A stretch of 23,458 nt of DNA from a virus: IMG/VR virus record IMGVR_UViG_3300022818_000047, positions 1 through 23,458 of that record; one strand, given 5' to 3'. Made by a program: the position numbers and the translations under genes. Below are positions 6,879-14,235 of this stretch, piece by piece. The notes beneath the pieces were generated by a model. It was not told the DNA's origin. It worked only from the letters and a program-made list of their open reading frames with translations, and ran no database searches. The first letter of the stretch is position 1, and each line of letters begins with the position of its first letter.

Positions 6879-9800
6879 ATGCGAACATATATCTCATCCG
6901 ATCTTCCCATTTCCTGTTATCCAAACGACCCCATCTATGGCGTGCCCGTGGTTGACGGGTGCGAAGTTGTTCCAATTTTCGGTGATTCGTTGCATCCTCG
7001 GTATCCAACAAAGTTTATTTACAGGGATGCCACCACGCACGCAGAGATTACGAATGCCGACGCTATCACGGCACTTATGAACAAATACCGCGATCTCTGG
7101 CTTCACGGGCAACGGCTTCGCTCGACGCTAGAAGGCTTAGCCTACGGAGCACCCGGAAGCGGCCCTGGATTTGTTTTGAACACGGATAAGCATTTCCCGA
7201 ATATATGGAACAGCGCTGAAGTAGTTGCCAGCGGTGCGGGCGAAATCGTTACCATAAGCGACGCGACGCTTGGCGATAATTTTGCAGAGGTGTTCGCAAA
7301 TTGCTTCAATCTTGGTAACGGCAACACGGGTGGGCCTACACCGGGTGATGGGTTTATTGTGATCGGAACGGGTTCACTAACCGGGATGGCAATCGTCAGA
7401 GATTATAGAACAGTTAGCGTAAGTAGCGTTGACCTTTTGCTAACAACTTATAAGTTTCCACAATGGGAAGCGTTGCATATAATAACGAGTTCAACGGAAC
7501 CCGCAGGCCTCCGGTTGAATTTTCGAGTTACCGTTTTTCCGTACAACTTGATGCAACCGTACACCAATTACTGTGTGCATTGTATTGATACGTGCCTCAA
7601 TATTTTCAGTTCGGCAAAAGAAATTCTTGGCGGAAAGATGCCTGTAATTAATGTCCCCAATCCAGATGATACCTCTGGCTTTGGAGGCTCTGATTTTATT
7701 TGCGGTGCGTTCGCAAGTAACCCAACAGGTATGGAAAATTTTACGCTTGAGTGCAACCAAACAACATGTAGTCATTACTCCTCTCATCATACCACGGGCG
7801 GAACTACAATATCAGCCGACGAAATGGCGCAACTGTATTATGGCATTGCTGGTACGTTCTACACCCTTTTCAATTATTCGGGTGGTTGGACAATGCCGAA
7901 ATTTGATTATAACGATCACGGGTTGCCTGGTATTTACCCCCAGAATGGCATGCACCTGCAATATCAAGAAGACTATGGTTTTGGGATGGGGAAATATTAC
8001 GACATTTGGCCCATTCTGAAACCGTCAACCGTGGACAACATGTTTAGGATAACATATCGCGATGTGGATTTTTACAATGATTACAACCCTATCGAGTGTC
8101 AGAAAAAACATCCAATTGACGGAACGGATTGGACAACAGACGGAAGCACACAACGGGAACTTGGAACGGCTGACAGGGCGTTTGATTTTCCTTCGGTGGT
8201 CGGGCACGAAGGACTTGTTTTGCGCGTTCGAGACTTTGAACGCAATACGGACGATGTAACGTTTCCAGTTGCAACGCAGATAGTTATCGCAGACCCGGAA
8301 CTTAAAATTACGATAACGCCAAACGGTTCTAATCTTGATTTTATTCTGGAAGAATCACGGTTTGCCGAAAAACTGGCAACTCCGCTGAACCGCAACAAGG
8401 GCGCGGGCTTGGCGGATATCTCTGGCGTAATCGGAAACTACGTAACCTTTTGGTTTAAATTTGGGGTTGTCAACATCCATTACCCCGGATCAGGGCAGGA
8501 TGGCGTTACTGTCGCATACGCCACAGGCGGGAACGTTGTCCAACCGGAATACTTGCAAACGATTTGGAATGCGGAAAGCGCAGAATTATTTGGGGATGAG
8601 CAAGCAAAATTGTATCCGGGCGACGCGATAAAAATAACAGCTGCGGAACAAACTATCTATGGTATTTGCACGGAAGCAACGGCGTTTGCAGTGGCACGCG
8701 AGTTGTCGGGTAATTGCCTTGATAACAGCATAAGCCAATTTGTGCAACCTACCACTGGTGTCCCGTCTGTTCGTTCAAACACAACCACTGGAGTTTATAA
8801 CAAGTGTGATTCTGCGGTTGTTAAATTCGAGCCGGAGGCGGTGGAACTTTTGGCAGCGGCAACCGGGCCTTTCAACGTTGAATATTACCGTGCGGCGGTG
8901 CATCTGCCGGGAACCCCGCCAGCCATTACCATCTGCAATCTTGATGATACTGTTGCGTATACCGTTCCGCCGGAAAACCTTACCAGTTATTTTACGCAGG
9001 GGAAGATAACTTTTTCGGTTGCGGTATCCGAGATTGAAGCCGGAACGAAATATATCAAGGTTTCCGGGAAGCGGTACTTTGCAAAAGCGAATACTCGCGT
9101 TTTGGAATCGGCGGCGCAATACATGCTGGATTTACAAAAGGCTATTTCTTGGTGGACGTATGCCGTTTCTTCCACAATCGTTCCAGGCGGGACTGTTGGC
9201 GGAGGCGGATCGCAAATGCATTTTACAATGGCCGGATCGTTTATCAATGAACCTGAGTTTTATCCTGGGACTGAGTTATATTACACGGCCCCGGATGGGA
9301 CGGATGTTTGGGATCATCCCGGAGAAAGGATAGGGACGAGATATACTAACTGGTTTAGTTACGATTCGATAACTCCAAGTTCCTACGGTAAGTATTGCCC
9401 ATATAATACTTGGACTTGGCTGCAATATCTTCGCGTGTGTGAGAATTCCAACCCGACATGGCCGACTTCCCCTGTAATTCTAAAACCAGGGGCAGTGGCA
9501 GGGTTAAGCAGTTATAGCGGGATTTACGATCCCGCAATTGGAATGCAACGTAATCAGACAATGGGATTTCCAGCGGTTCCGATTGCGCATTCTATGCCTG
9601 CTTATTATTACAATGGTTATCAAAACCAGTTTGATCGAGTAGAAAATGCAACAATGACTTATTCGGTTTCCGTTCCTGCAACTTATTCGCAAACAGTTTC
9701 CTCCGGGCGCGAGGGGTTAATGTATGGAAAATTTGTTTATGATGGAAATGGGGTAAGAATTGACGAAGAGCCGGGGGCAGAAGCGGAATTGCCTGGGATG

Positions 9801-10454
9801 GGATTTAAAAGCCCCGGAGGCGGATTTGAAGTATGGGCCAATAGGCTATCAACGGTTACAAATTACCCCATGCCGGACTGGGTTGTATCTATTATAATGG
9901 TTACGACGATTTATAGGACAAAGATGTCATCGTACTCAGGGCATAGTTACGAGACGCAAGAAGATCCTCTTATTTTTTGTAAAAAAGTGCAAGTCTTACA
10001 CTCCGTTGCGGCAGGAGAATCATGGTCGGAAACGCTTGCATTTGATGGCGGGTTGATAAAAGCAACATCCAACATGGTAACATATGATGCCCAAACGGGG
10101 ATATCTCGCGGGAAAGACATATCATTTTATGTCGCCGCGGATTGTCCGGGTCTCGGAATAAGCATTGAAACTCCAGAATTACCCACAGATATAGGGTCAA
10201 TCAGTTTTGACGGACGCGTCATGTTCACATTGCCCGATGGGCTGTCTCATGTTTGTTATGGGACCGCCACCATGATTGATATTTCCGCTGGGGCACCTAC
10301 GCTTACTGCCGGATGGTCTGGGAAATACGCAGGCGATATTATCCCAGGCTCGCAGATTTTTGCAGCCCCGGAACTAGGATCAAAGTGGCCGCACTTTTAT
10401 GGATCGGGAAATCATCACGAACTTGTTCCCTTTTTCAACAGCCTGCCAAAATAG
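6879..10454 (+). CDS. Very large unknown late protein (1191 residues), probably structural
   Basis: Encodes 1191 residues, the largest gene in the window. It is rich in Tyr, Gly, Thr, Asn and Pro, has no signal peptide or membrane span, and contains many Cys for a cytoplasmic protein, for example CVHCIDTC near residue 232 and CNQTTC near 294. Long stretches alternate polar and hydrophobic residues as in beta-rich tail or appendage proteins. Its place between fibre-region genes and the lysozyme suggests a tail appendage or adsorption protein; I see no enzyme motif. No clear Shine-Dalgarno site precedes the ATG, which abuts the previous stop, so translation is likely coupled. The function call is positional only. 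Confidence 0.75.
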   Translation: MRTYISSDLPISCYPNDPIYGVPVVDGCEVVPIFGDSLHPRYPTKFIYRDATTHAEITNADAITALMNKYRDLWLHGQRLRSTLEGLAYGAPGSGPGFVLNTDKHFPNIWNSAEVVASGAGEIVTISDATLGDNFAEVFANCFNLGNGNTGGPTPGDGFIVIGTGSLTGMAIVRDYRTVSVSSVDLLLTTYKFPQWEALHIITSSTEPAGLRLNFRVTVFPYNLMQPYTNYCVHCIDTCLNIFSSAKEILGGKMPVINVPNPDDTSGFGGSDFICGAFASNPTGMENFTLECNQTTCSHYSSHHTTGGTTISADEMAQLYYGIAGTFYTLFNYSGGWTMPKFDYNDHGLPGIYPQNGMHLQYQEDYGFGMGKYYDIWPILKPSTVDNMFRITYRDVDFYNDYNPIECQKKHPIDGTDWTTDGSTQRELGTADRAFDFPSVVGHEGLVLRVRDFERNTDDVTFPVATQIVIADPELKITITPNGSNLDFILEESRFAEKLATPLNRNKGAGLADISGVIGNYVTFWFKFGVVNIHYPGSGQDGVTVAYATGGNVVQPEYLQTIWNAESAELFGDEQAKLYPGDAIKITAAEQTIYGICTEATAFAVARELSGNCLDNSISQFVQPTTGVPSVRSNTTTGVYNKCDSAVVKFEPEAVELLAAATGPFNVEYYRAAVHLPGTPPAITICNLDDTVAYTVPPENLTSYFTQGKITFSVAVSEIEAGTKYIKVSGKRYFAKANTRVLESAAQYMLDLQKAISWWTYAVSSTIVPGGTVGGGGSQMHFTMAGSFINEPEFYPGTELYYTAPDGTDVWDHPGERIGTRYTNWFSYDSITPSSYGKYCPYNTWTWLQYLRVCENSNPTWPTSPVILKPGAVAGLSSYSGIYDPAIGMQRNQTMGFPAVPIAHSMPAYYYNGYQNQFDRVENATMTYSVSVPATYSQTVSSGREGLMYGKFVYDGNGVRIDEEPGAEAELPGMGFKSPGGGFEVWANRLSTVTNYPMPDWVVSIIMVTTIYRTKMSSYSGHSYETQEDPLIFCKKVQVLHSVAAGESWSETLAFDGGLIKATSNMVTYDAQTGISRGKDISFYVAADCPGLGISIETPELPTDIGSISFDGRVMFTLPDGLSHVCYGTATMIDISAGAPTLTAGWSGKYAGDIIPGSQIFAAPELGSKWPHFYGSGNHHELVPFFNSLPK

Positions 10455-10468
10455 AAAAGGAAGTTATC

Positions 10469-10957
10469 ATGGAATCGGACAACTTTAAAACCTTGTTGGA
10501 TTGGGTAATGCGCGAAGAGCAATTTTCGGCAACGGTCTTTTGGGACGTGGACGATTGGAGCGTCGGTTTCGGTAGGCACGGCGCGGCGCAAGGCGTAACC
10601 GAGAACACGGCTGTTACGCTTGAGACTGCCCGCCAGTGGTGCGTTGAGGATTTGATCGTCCGATATAAAGGCTGTGCAGAGTTGCTCGGAGAAGCCGCGT
10701 GGCAAGCCCTCTCGCCCATCCGCCAAGGATGCCTCGCCGCAATGGCCTACCAGATGGGCGTGGGCGGCGTGGAAAAATTTGTGAACACGCTCCAAGCGAT
10801 CAAGGAGGGGGATTGGGAGTTGGCTTTTAGCAATCTCTTGCAAAGCCGATGGGCGCAACAAACACCAGCACGCGCGCGCCGCACGGCAACCGCCATGCTG
10901 AATGACAAATGGCCCGACCCGAATACGCTGCCGCCGATTACGTGGGAGGACAACTAA
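10469..10957 (+). CDS. Endolysin: T4-type lysozyme (glycoside hydrolase family 24)
   Basis: Encodes 162 residues, close to the 164 of T4 lysozyme. It would cut the MurNAc-GlcNAc bonds of peptidoglycan to release progeny. The catalytic Glu17 and Asp26 keep the E-x8-D spacing of T4 lysozyme. Ser31 in WSVGFGRHG takes the place of the usual Thr and lies one residue nearer to the Asp. The C-terminal half is strongly T4-like: AMAYQMGVGGV, then SRWAQQTPARARRTATAML. AAAGGA lies seven bases before the chosen ATG, just after the previous gene's stop. There is no signal peptide, so export would depend on a holin; the next gene is a good candidate. Confidence 0.93.
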   Translation: MESDNFKTLLDWVMREEQFSATVFWDVDDWSVGFGRHGAAQGVTENTAVTLETARQWCVEDLIVRYKGCAELLGEAAWQALSPIRQGCLAAMAYQMGVGGVEKFVNTLQAIKEGDWELAFSNLLQSRWAQQTPARARRTATAMLNDKWPDPNTLPPITWEDN

Positions 10958-10958
10958 A

Positions 10959-11156
10959 ATGAAATTGACCACACTGTGGCTTCCCGAAGGAAGTGTTCGG
11001 GCAATTCTTTCAATCGGGCTGGTTGTTGTTTCGGGGTGGCTGGCGATCATGGAACCCGACAAATACGGGTTAATCGTCATGACAATGGCGGCAAACTGCT
11101 TTGGTTATTATTTTGGGGAGAGAAAGGGGAGCCAAGATGCCAACGAAAAAGTGTAA
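10959..11156 (+). CDS. Small two-helix membrane protein; holin candidate
   Basis: Encodes 65 residues. Two hydrophobic segments are visible, about residues 13-30 (VRAILSIGLVVVSGWLAI) and 37-52 (GLIVMTMAANCFGYYF), followed by a charged tail (GERKGSQDANEKV). This two-span form with a charged C-terminus is typical of class II holins, which make the membrane hole that releases endolysin. GGGAGGA at 10944-10950 sits eight bases before the ATG, and the gene begins one base after the lysozyme stop codon. Holin is the natural reading from topology and place, but there is no diagnostic family motif. Confidence 0.7.
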   Translation: MKLTTLWLPEGSVRAILSIGLVVVSGWLAIMEPDKYGLIVMTMAANCFGYYFGERKGSQDANEKV

Positions 11157-11289
11157 CTCCTGCGCGTGGCTGGTGAATGGCGCGTGCATTCGGCAAGGCG
11201 ATTACCAGATGAGTGCAACCGCCGATTCTGTTATCTGCCTGAAGTGGATTGCAATCGTTATCCCGGAGCCAAATAAACGGTATGATTAA
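11137..11289 (+). CDS. Small Cys-containing protein, 50 residues
   Basis: Encodes 50 residues with cysteines at 6, 9, 17 and 34 (CNSC...GAC...VIC), a pattern compatible with a small zinc-binding fold. The ATG is preceded by GGGGAG at five bases and the gene overlaps the holin candidate by 20 bases in another frame. It has no signal peptide; the only hydrophobic stretch is near residues 34-42. The overlap and ribosome site favour a real gene. I do not know its function. It is the last gene before a gene-free region. Confidence 0.6.
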   Translation: MPTKKCNSCAWLVNGACIRQGDYQMSATADSVICLKWIAIVIPEPNKRYD

Positions 11290-11344
11290 GTTTTATTGGC
11301 CTTTTCCCTATTGATACGGAAATGGTTTAGTTTTTTAAACAAGT

Positions 11345-11372
11345 TTGACTCTCACAAAACGCAAAATATGAG
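11345..11372 (+). promoter_or_regulatory. Weak promoter-like pair upstream of the lipoprotein cassette
   Basis: TTGACT at 11345-11350 and TATGAG at 11367-11372 are spaced by 16 bases. The -35 match is good (5/6) and the -10 match fair (4/6). If used, the transcript would carry the hairpins at 11417-11587 as its leader before the lipoprotein gene. Confidence 0.25.
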
Positions 11373-11536
11373 CGACAACGAATCTTGTGTTGCATAGATG
11401 GGCATCAAATTAGCAATGAGGATGACGAACACCTCACTAAAAACGGCTATCGAGACCCGCCTTAGCGGGTAACTATCCCATAAGTAAAGGAGCCTGCGAC
11501 TTTTAGTACCTCAATTACTGGGTGGTAATTCAGGCA

Positions 11537-11561
11537 CCGGGCGGAGTGATGATCCGCCCGG
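11537..11561 (+). terminator. GC-rich hairpin, terminator-like but lacking a U tract
   Basis: CCGGGCGGA pairs perfectly with TCCGCCCGG around a GTGATGA loop, a 9-bp stem. It is followed by CATTATTT and not by a run of T, so it is at best an imperfect intrinsic terminator. It could instead be part of a regulatory leader: its left arm can also pair with TCCGC at 11590-11594 beside the ribosome site of the next gene. Confidence 0.4.
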
Positions 11562-11565
11562 CATT

Positions 11566-11587
11566 ATTTCGTTGACGTCAACGAAAT
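11566..11587 (+). promoter_or_regulatory. Perfect 22-base palindrome, operator-like or hairpin
   Basis: The half-site ATTTCGTTGAC is followed directly by its exact reverse complement, centred between 11576 and 11577. It ends 20 bases before the lipoprotein start codon. A perfect palindrome without a loop suits binding by a dimeric protein; as RNA it would form a 9-bp stem with a four-base loop that could hinder ribosome access. No second copy was noticed elsewhere in the window. Confidence 0.5.
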
Positions 11588-11607
11588 GATCCGCAGGAAC
11601 CGAAACC

Positions 11608-11859
11608 ATGAAAAAACTACTTTGTTTGCTTGCAATGGCTGGCACGCTGGCCGCCTGTACCACGTTGACGTTTCCGACTCAGTGCGGCGACGCAACCGTT
11701 ACTGTACCATCGTTTATGACCGCTCAGGGGTTTGAACTCACTCGCACGTCGGACACGCTCCGTATCGTCTACACGCGCGGCACCGACCCGCAAGCAACCG
11801 CTCTGGTTACGGGCGTTGTTGCGGCTGCGGTAACGGCGGCGGCGAAGGGGGCGAAATGA
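11608..11859 (+). CDS. Small lipoprotein
   Basis: Encodes 83 residues. Residues 1-16 form a signal peptide ending in a lipobox (LAAC, Cys17), so the mature protein should be lipid-anchored in the envelope. The mature part is Thr/Val-rich with one further Cys and ends in an Ala/Val-rich hydrophobic stretch (TALVTGVVAAAVTAAA) that could insert in or lie on a membrane. AGGAA precedes the ATG at eight bases. The last codons overlap the peptidase gene by ATGA. It could be an outer-membrane spanin subunit, but it is not Pro-rich as many of those are; superinfection exclusion lipoproteins are another possibility. Confidence 0.8.
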   Translation: MKKLLCLLAMAGTLAACTTLTFPTQCGDATVTVPSFMTAQGFELTRTSDTLRIVYTRGTDPQATALVTGVVAAAVTAAAKGAK

Positions 11860-12308
11860 TCGCGCTACTCTCAATACTGGAAGACCCCGCAGCACGCTAC
11901 AAAAACTGGCTCCGTGCCCAGCAGATAGCCAATGGTGATCCTGCCTGCGCAATCACCGCCTCAGTGCATTTAATCGCCGCTGGGGTGCTACAGGAGGGTG
12001 AGGTGATACCGTGGGCGGAAGACCTAGCCACGCGGCTGAAAGAGATTGGATGGAAACGTATCGGCTCACCCGCCGATGTTTTGCCTGGCGATTTGATCGT
12101 GTGCCAAGATATTAACGGCAACGGAGCAACCGACCACGTTTGGTTTGCACTGGGAACTCCATACCACAGCATCATGACGGGATACGCGGCGCGATGCCTG
12201 GATAATCACAACGACGGTGCGCCGTACTCGCGCACGCTAAACGGCAAGGGTTTCCCACCGCCTCACACGCCGATGGATTACGCGCTACGGCAGGAGGATG
12301 CGCCATGA
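11856..12308 (+). CDS. CHAP/NlpC-P60-like cysteine peptidase candidate
   Basis: Encodes 150 residues. The layout is that of papain-like peptidoglycan amidases or endopeptidases: Cys31 at the start of a helix (DPACAITASVHLI), a LPGDLIV strand at 76-82, His94 in DHVWFAL, and a polar residue site near DNHN at 116-119 as third member. It lacks a signal peptide, so access to peptidoglycan would need a holin or release at lysis. It overlaps the lipoprotein gene upstream and the Cys-rich gene downstream, both by ATGA. A second muralytic enzyme beside the GH24 lysozyme would cut the peptide part of the wall. The family assignment is by motif order; it may be a divergent member. Confidence 0.65.
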   Translation: MIALLSILEDPAARYKNWLRAQQIANGDPACAITASVHLIAAGVLQEGEVIPWAEDLATRLKEIGWKRIGSPADVLPGDLIVCQDINGNGATDHVWFALGTPYHSIMTGYAARCLDNHNDGAPYSRTLNGKGFPPPHTPMDYALRQEDAP

Positions 12309-12466
12309 GTTGCTACGATGACGGATGCCCGAATAACATCACATGCGTCTGGTGGGTAAATCGCGACATGACTGGTACGCTGGGAAAAACTAACTTTTCG
12401 CTTTTCCCGTATGATATTCCGATTTCCGATCCGTGCCCGAATTACAAGGGGATGCAAGTGCCATGA
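12305..12466 (+). CDS. Cys-rich 53-residue protein
   Basis: Encodes 53 residues with Cys at positions 3, 8, 14 and 44 (SCYDDGCPNNITC ... DPCPNY) and no membrane segment. Its ATG overlaps the peptidase stop (ATGA) and its own TGA overlaps the next ATG, so it is held in a four-gene coupled string; that arrangement is the main reason to accept so small a gene. The Cys pattern could bind a metal ion or form disulfides. It is not clearly related to the 50-residue Cys protein at 11137. Function unknown. Confidence 0.6.
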   Translation: MSCYDDGCPNNITCVWWVNRDMTGTLGKTNFSLFPYDIPISDPCPNYKGMQVP

Positions 12467-12990
12467 TCCAGCAAAAAATGAAAATCGTGTCCGGCGTACC
12501 CGCCAACGCCAACCTTGTTGGGAAACTCACAATGGAAGTCATGGAGGATTACCGCGTTGAATCGAACGGGTTGGCAATCACCATTCCTGCCGGATGCCAA
12601 ACTGACGGCGCAAGTATCCCCGAATGTCTCCAATGGCTGGTGGGCGGGCCGTTTGAAAACGCCTATCGCGCGGCAGCACTTGTGTATGACTGGCTGTACT
12701 ACACACACCGGGCGTTGCACCAAAGCAAAGTGATTACGATTGATCGTCTCAATGCTGACGATTGTTTTTTCGATCTGCTCGAACAAAACCGAGTTGGCTG
12801 GATACGCCGCCACACCATTTACCGCGCCGTGCGCATGTGTGGAGGAGATTATTGGGAAAATAATAATAACGACAAGGTTTATCTTGCCGGACTCGCGGCG
12901 CAGATCACAGAGCGGGGACAGAATCCCGCTGATTACGGGCTGCAGGTGGACAATATTCGGAACATTTTAGACAAGAAAAGCATCGTATAG
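12463..12990 (+). CDS. DUF1353-family phage protein
   Basis: Encodes 175 residues. The core IPAGCQTDGASIP followed by YRAAALVYDWLYY and, further on, RLNADDCFFDLLEQ and IYRAVRMCGG is the pattern of DUF1353, a family of small proteins common in tailed phages, often near tail or lysis genes, whose function is not established. The ATG at 12463 overlaps the previous stop (ATGA) with AGGGG upstream; an in-frame GTG at 12433 and an ATG at 12478 are alternatives. It is the last rightward gene before the convergence point and closes the lipoprotein-peptidase cassette. Confidence 0.8.
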   Translation: MIQQKMKIVSGVPANANLVGKLTMEVMEDYRVESNGLAITIPAGCQTDGASIPECLQWLVGGPFENAYRAAALVYDWLYYTHRALHQSKVITIDRLNADDCFFDLLEQNRVGWIRRHTIYRAVRMCGGDYWENNNNDKVYLAGLAAQITERGQNPADYGLQVDNIRNILDKKSIV

Positions 12991-13113
12991 CATTGATTTT
13001 ACAGTAAGATGCGGTGGACATTTTTATGGACATTTACTCAAGAATTGTGGCATGTTGAATCCATAAGTCGTCGCCCCAAGCCTCTCCACGATGCTCACAC
13101 GGGGGTGCTGCAG

Positions 13114-13341
13114 TTAGGGTGAGGGACGCGTTACCTCGCAAATCGCCGATCCGCCATGTGTGGACACGGTAACGGAGCCGTCTGGAGATGTCCCAGGCGG
13201 CTCTTGCATTTTTAACAAACCTGTCAGCCGTTCAATCTCTGCCTTGGCGCGTTCCAGTTCGTCGGTCATCCGAATAATCACCAGCCCCATTGTCTCGTTT
13301 TCGTGAATGACGCGCTGGATGTCGATTGTGTTGCCTTTCAC
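13114..13341 (-). CDS. Small coiled-coil protein, GTG start
   Basis: Encodes 75 residues from GTG, preceded by AAGGGGAAGAA. Residues 5-45 are helical with a heptad-like pattern (ENETMGLVIIRMTDELERAKAEIERL); the C-terminal third is Pro/Gly/Ser-rich. No known family recognised. It is the last gene of the leftward operon, 123 bases from the convergent DUF1353 gene. Small coiled-coil proteins recur in this operon (13364, 17804, 16652), but I cannot say whether they are related. Confidence 0.6.
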   Translation of the reverse strand: MKGNTIDIQRVIHENETMGLVIIRMTDELERAKAEIERLTGLLKMQEPPGTSPDGSVTVSTHGGSAICEVTRPSP

Positions 13342-13363
13342 TCTTCTTCCCCTTTCTTGGACT

Positions 13364-13588
13364 CTATCCCCGTTGATCTAAGTCAAAACACTCCATCGAA
13401 TCGTTCAATAACTTCTCCCATTGTGGGAGTAATTCGTTTTGGAATTTAACAAATTGTCGGATATTCACCAACTCTTTTTCGGATTGGCTGCACTTGCGTT
13501 CCGACTCCCAAACCTTCGTGGTTTGCTCCTGCACTTTTGCAAGTAACCGTTTGTTTTCTAACTGCAAGAGTTCTAATTCAGTTGGCAT
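13364..13588 (-). CDS. Small coiled-coil protein
   Basis: Encodes 74 residues, almost entirely charged and helical (ELELLQLENKRLLAKVQEQT and onward), ending in MECFDLDQRG. AAAGGGG lies about seven bases before the ATG. It overlaps the end of the upstream gene by 11 bases. The leucine and glutamate spacing predicts a dimeric coiled coil. I do not recognise a family and infer only that it may form a scaffold or bind another protein. Confidence 0.6.
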   Translation of the reverse strand: MPTELELLQLENKRLLAKVQEQTTKVWESERKCSQSEKELVNIRQFVKFQNELLPQWEKLLNDSMECFDLDQRG

Positions 13589-13976
13589 CGGGTACCCCTT
13601 TCTTTTTGCGTCTTGCTTCCGCCGCCGCGTCTCTCATTTTTAGCATGTGGGCATCGTGCTTTTTAACGTTCACGGGGCGGTTCTCAAGCCGTTCTTGTTG
13701 GCGGTGGTCGAATCCATCTACCTCATACGTACCTCTGTTCTTCTCGTCGGTGATGCGGTAGTGCCCGCGAGGAGCATTAAAGCCGGACTCTATAAAATTG
13801 GGTTGACCCATCCATTCACCGTTCAAACTTATCTGATTGTAACATGGCCTGCCATCACCTTGGTTAAGCGTTGGTTCAGAGCGGATGCCTGAGGCGCGTT
13901 CCGCGTACCGTGAGCACTGATTACATAGTTTACAGAAGTGGTCTAGGCAGCGGGTGATTGATTTGTGGAGGGGCAT
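13578..13976 (-). CDS. Cys-rich N-terminus protein, zinc-binding candidate
   Basis: Encodes 132 residues. Cys at 10, 15, 18 and 21 with His13 (CLDHFCKLCNQC) make a likely zinc-ribbon or related metal site. The middle contains GQPNFIESGFNAPRGHYRI, and the C-terminus is strongly basic (RDAAAEARRKKKG), as in nucleic-acid-binding proteins. AAGGA lies seven bases before the ATG, three bases after the previous stop. The basic tail and metal site suggest binding of DNA or RNA; I see no nuclease motif such as HNH. Confidence 0.62.
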   Translation of the reverse strand: MPLHKSITRCLDHFCKLCNQCSRYAERASGIRSEPTLNQGDGRPCYNQISLNGEWMGQPNFIESGFNAPRGHYRITDEKNRGTYEVDGFDHRQQERLENRPVNVKKHDAHMLKMRDAAAEARRKKKGVPDAN

Positions 13977-13979
13977 GAT

Positions 13980-14234
13980 CTATCCTTCGTTCTTTACAAT
14001 GATTTTAAACCCTGCAATATATACTTCTGCGTCAATTGTTCCAGAACTTCGCATGAGCATGTGTTTGAATCGATCTTCCATTCCTGCTAATTGCAAACCA
14101 GTTACAAACGCAACCGGATTTTCAAGTGTTCCAAGCCACATTTTCAACTCGGCTTGGGCTTGTATGAATACATCAACCGTCAATTCTTCCACGCCCCGCA
14201 AATCTGCATAAACCCCCGTTGTTATTTCGTCCAT
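13980..14234 (-). CDS. Unknown small early protein
   Basis: Encodes 84 residues from the ATG at 14234, chosen because AAGGAGA lies seven bases upstream; a start six codons earlier has no such site. The protein is acidic with mixed helix and strand character (ADLRGVEELTVDVFIQAQAE, then SSGTIDAEVYIAGFKIIVKN). No membrane span, Cys cluster or known motif. Only one base separates its start from the stop codon of the membrane protein upstream, so the two are likely co-translated. Confidence 0.6.
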   Translation of the reverse strand: MDEITTGVYADLRGVEELTVDVFIQAQAELKMWLGTLENPVAFVTGLQLAGMEDRFKHMLMRSSGTIDAEVYIAGFKIIVKNEG

Positions 14235-14235
14235 G

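Larger units (their letters stand above)
11290..11607 (+). other. Gene-free region with several inverted repeats
   Basis: No convincing gene lies in these 318 bases, the longest gap in the window. It holds inverted repeats GTTTA/TAAAC (11325-11340), TGAGG/CCTCA (11417-11436), ACCCGC/GCGGGT with a CTTA loop (11455-11470) and AATTAC/GTAATT (11513-11530). A 9-bp GC-rich hairpin (11537-11561) and a 22-base perfect palindrome (11566-11587) follow. A weak promoter-like pair is present at 11345-11372. The region could be a regulatory leader, a noncoding RNA, an origin or a packaging signal; the sequence does not decide. No tRNA is visible. Confidence 0.6.

Noticed and set aside
11398-11472. A 24-codon open frame starting ATGGGC inside the structured gap
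   Set aside because: It has no ribosome binding site, and its end coincides with the ACCCGC/GCGGGT hairpin; chance frames of this length are common.
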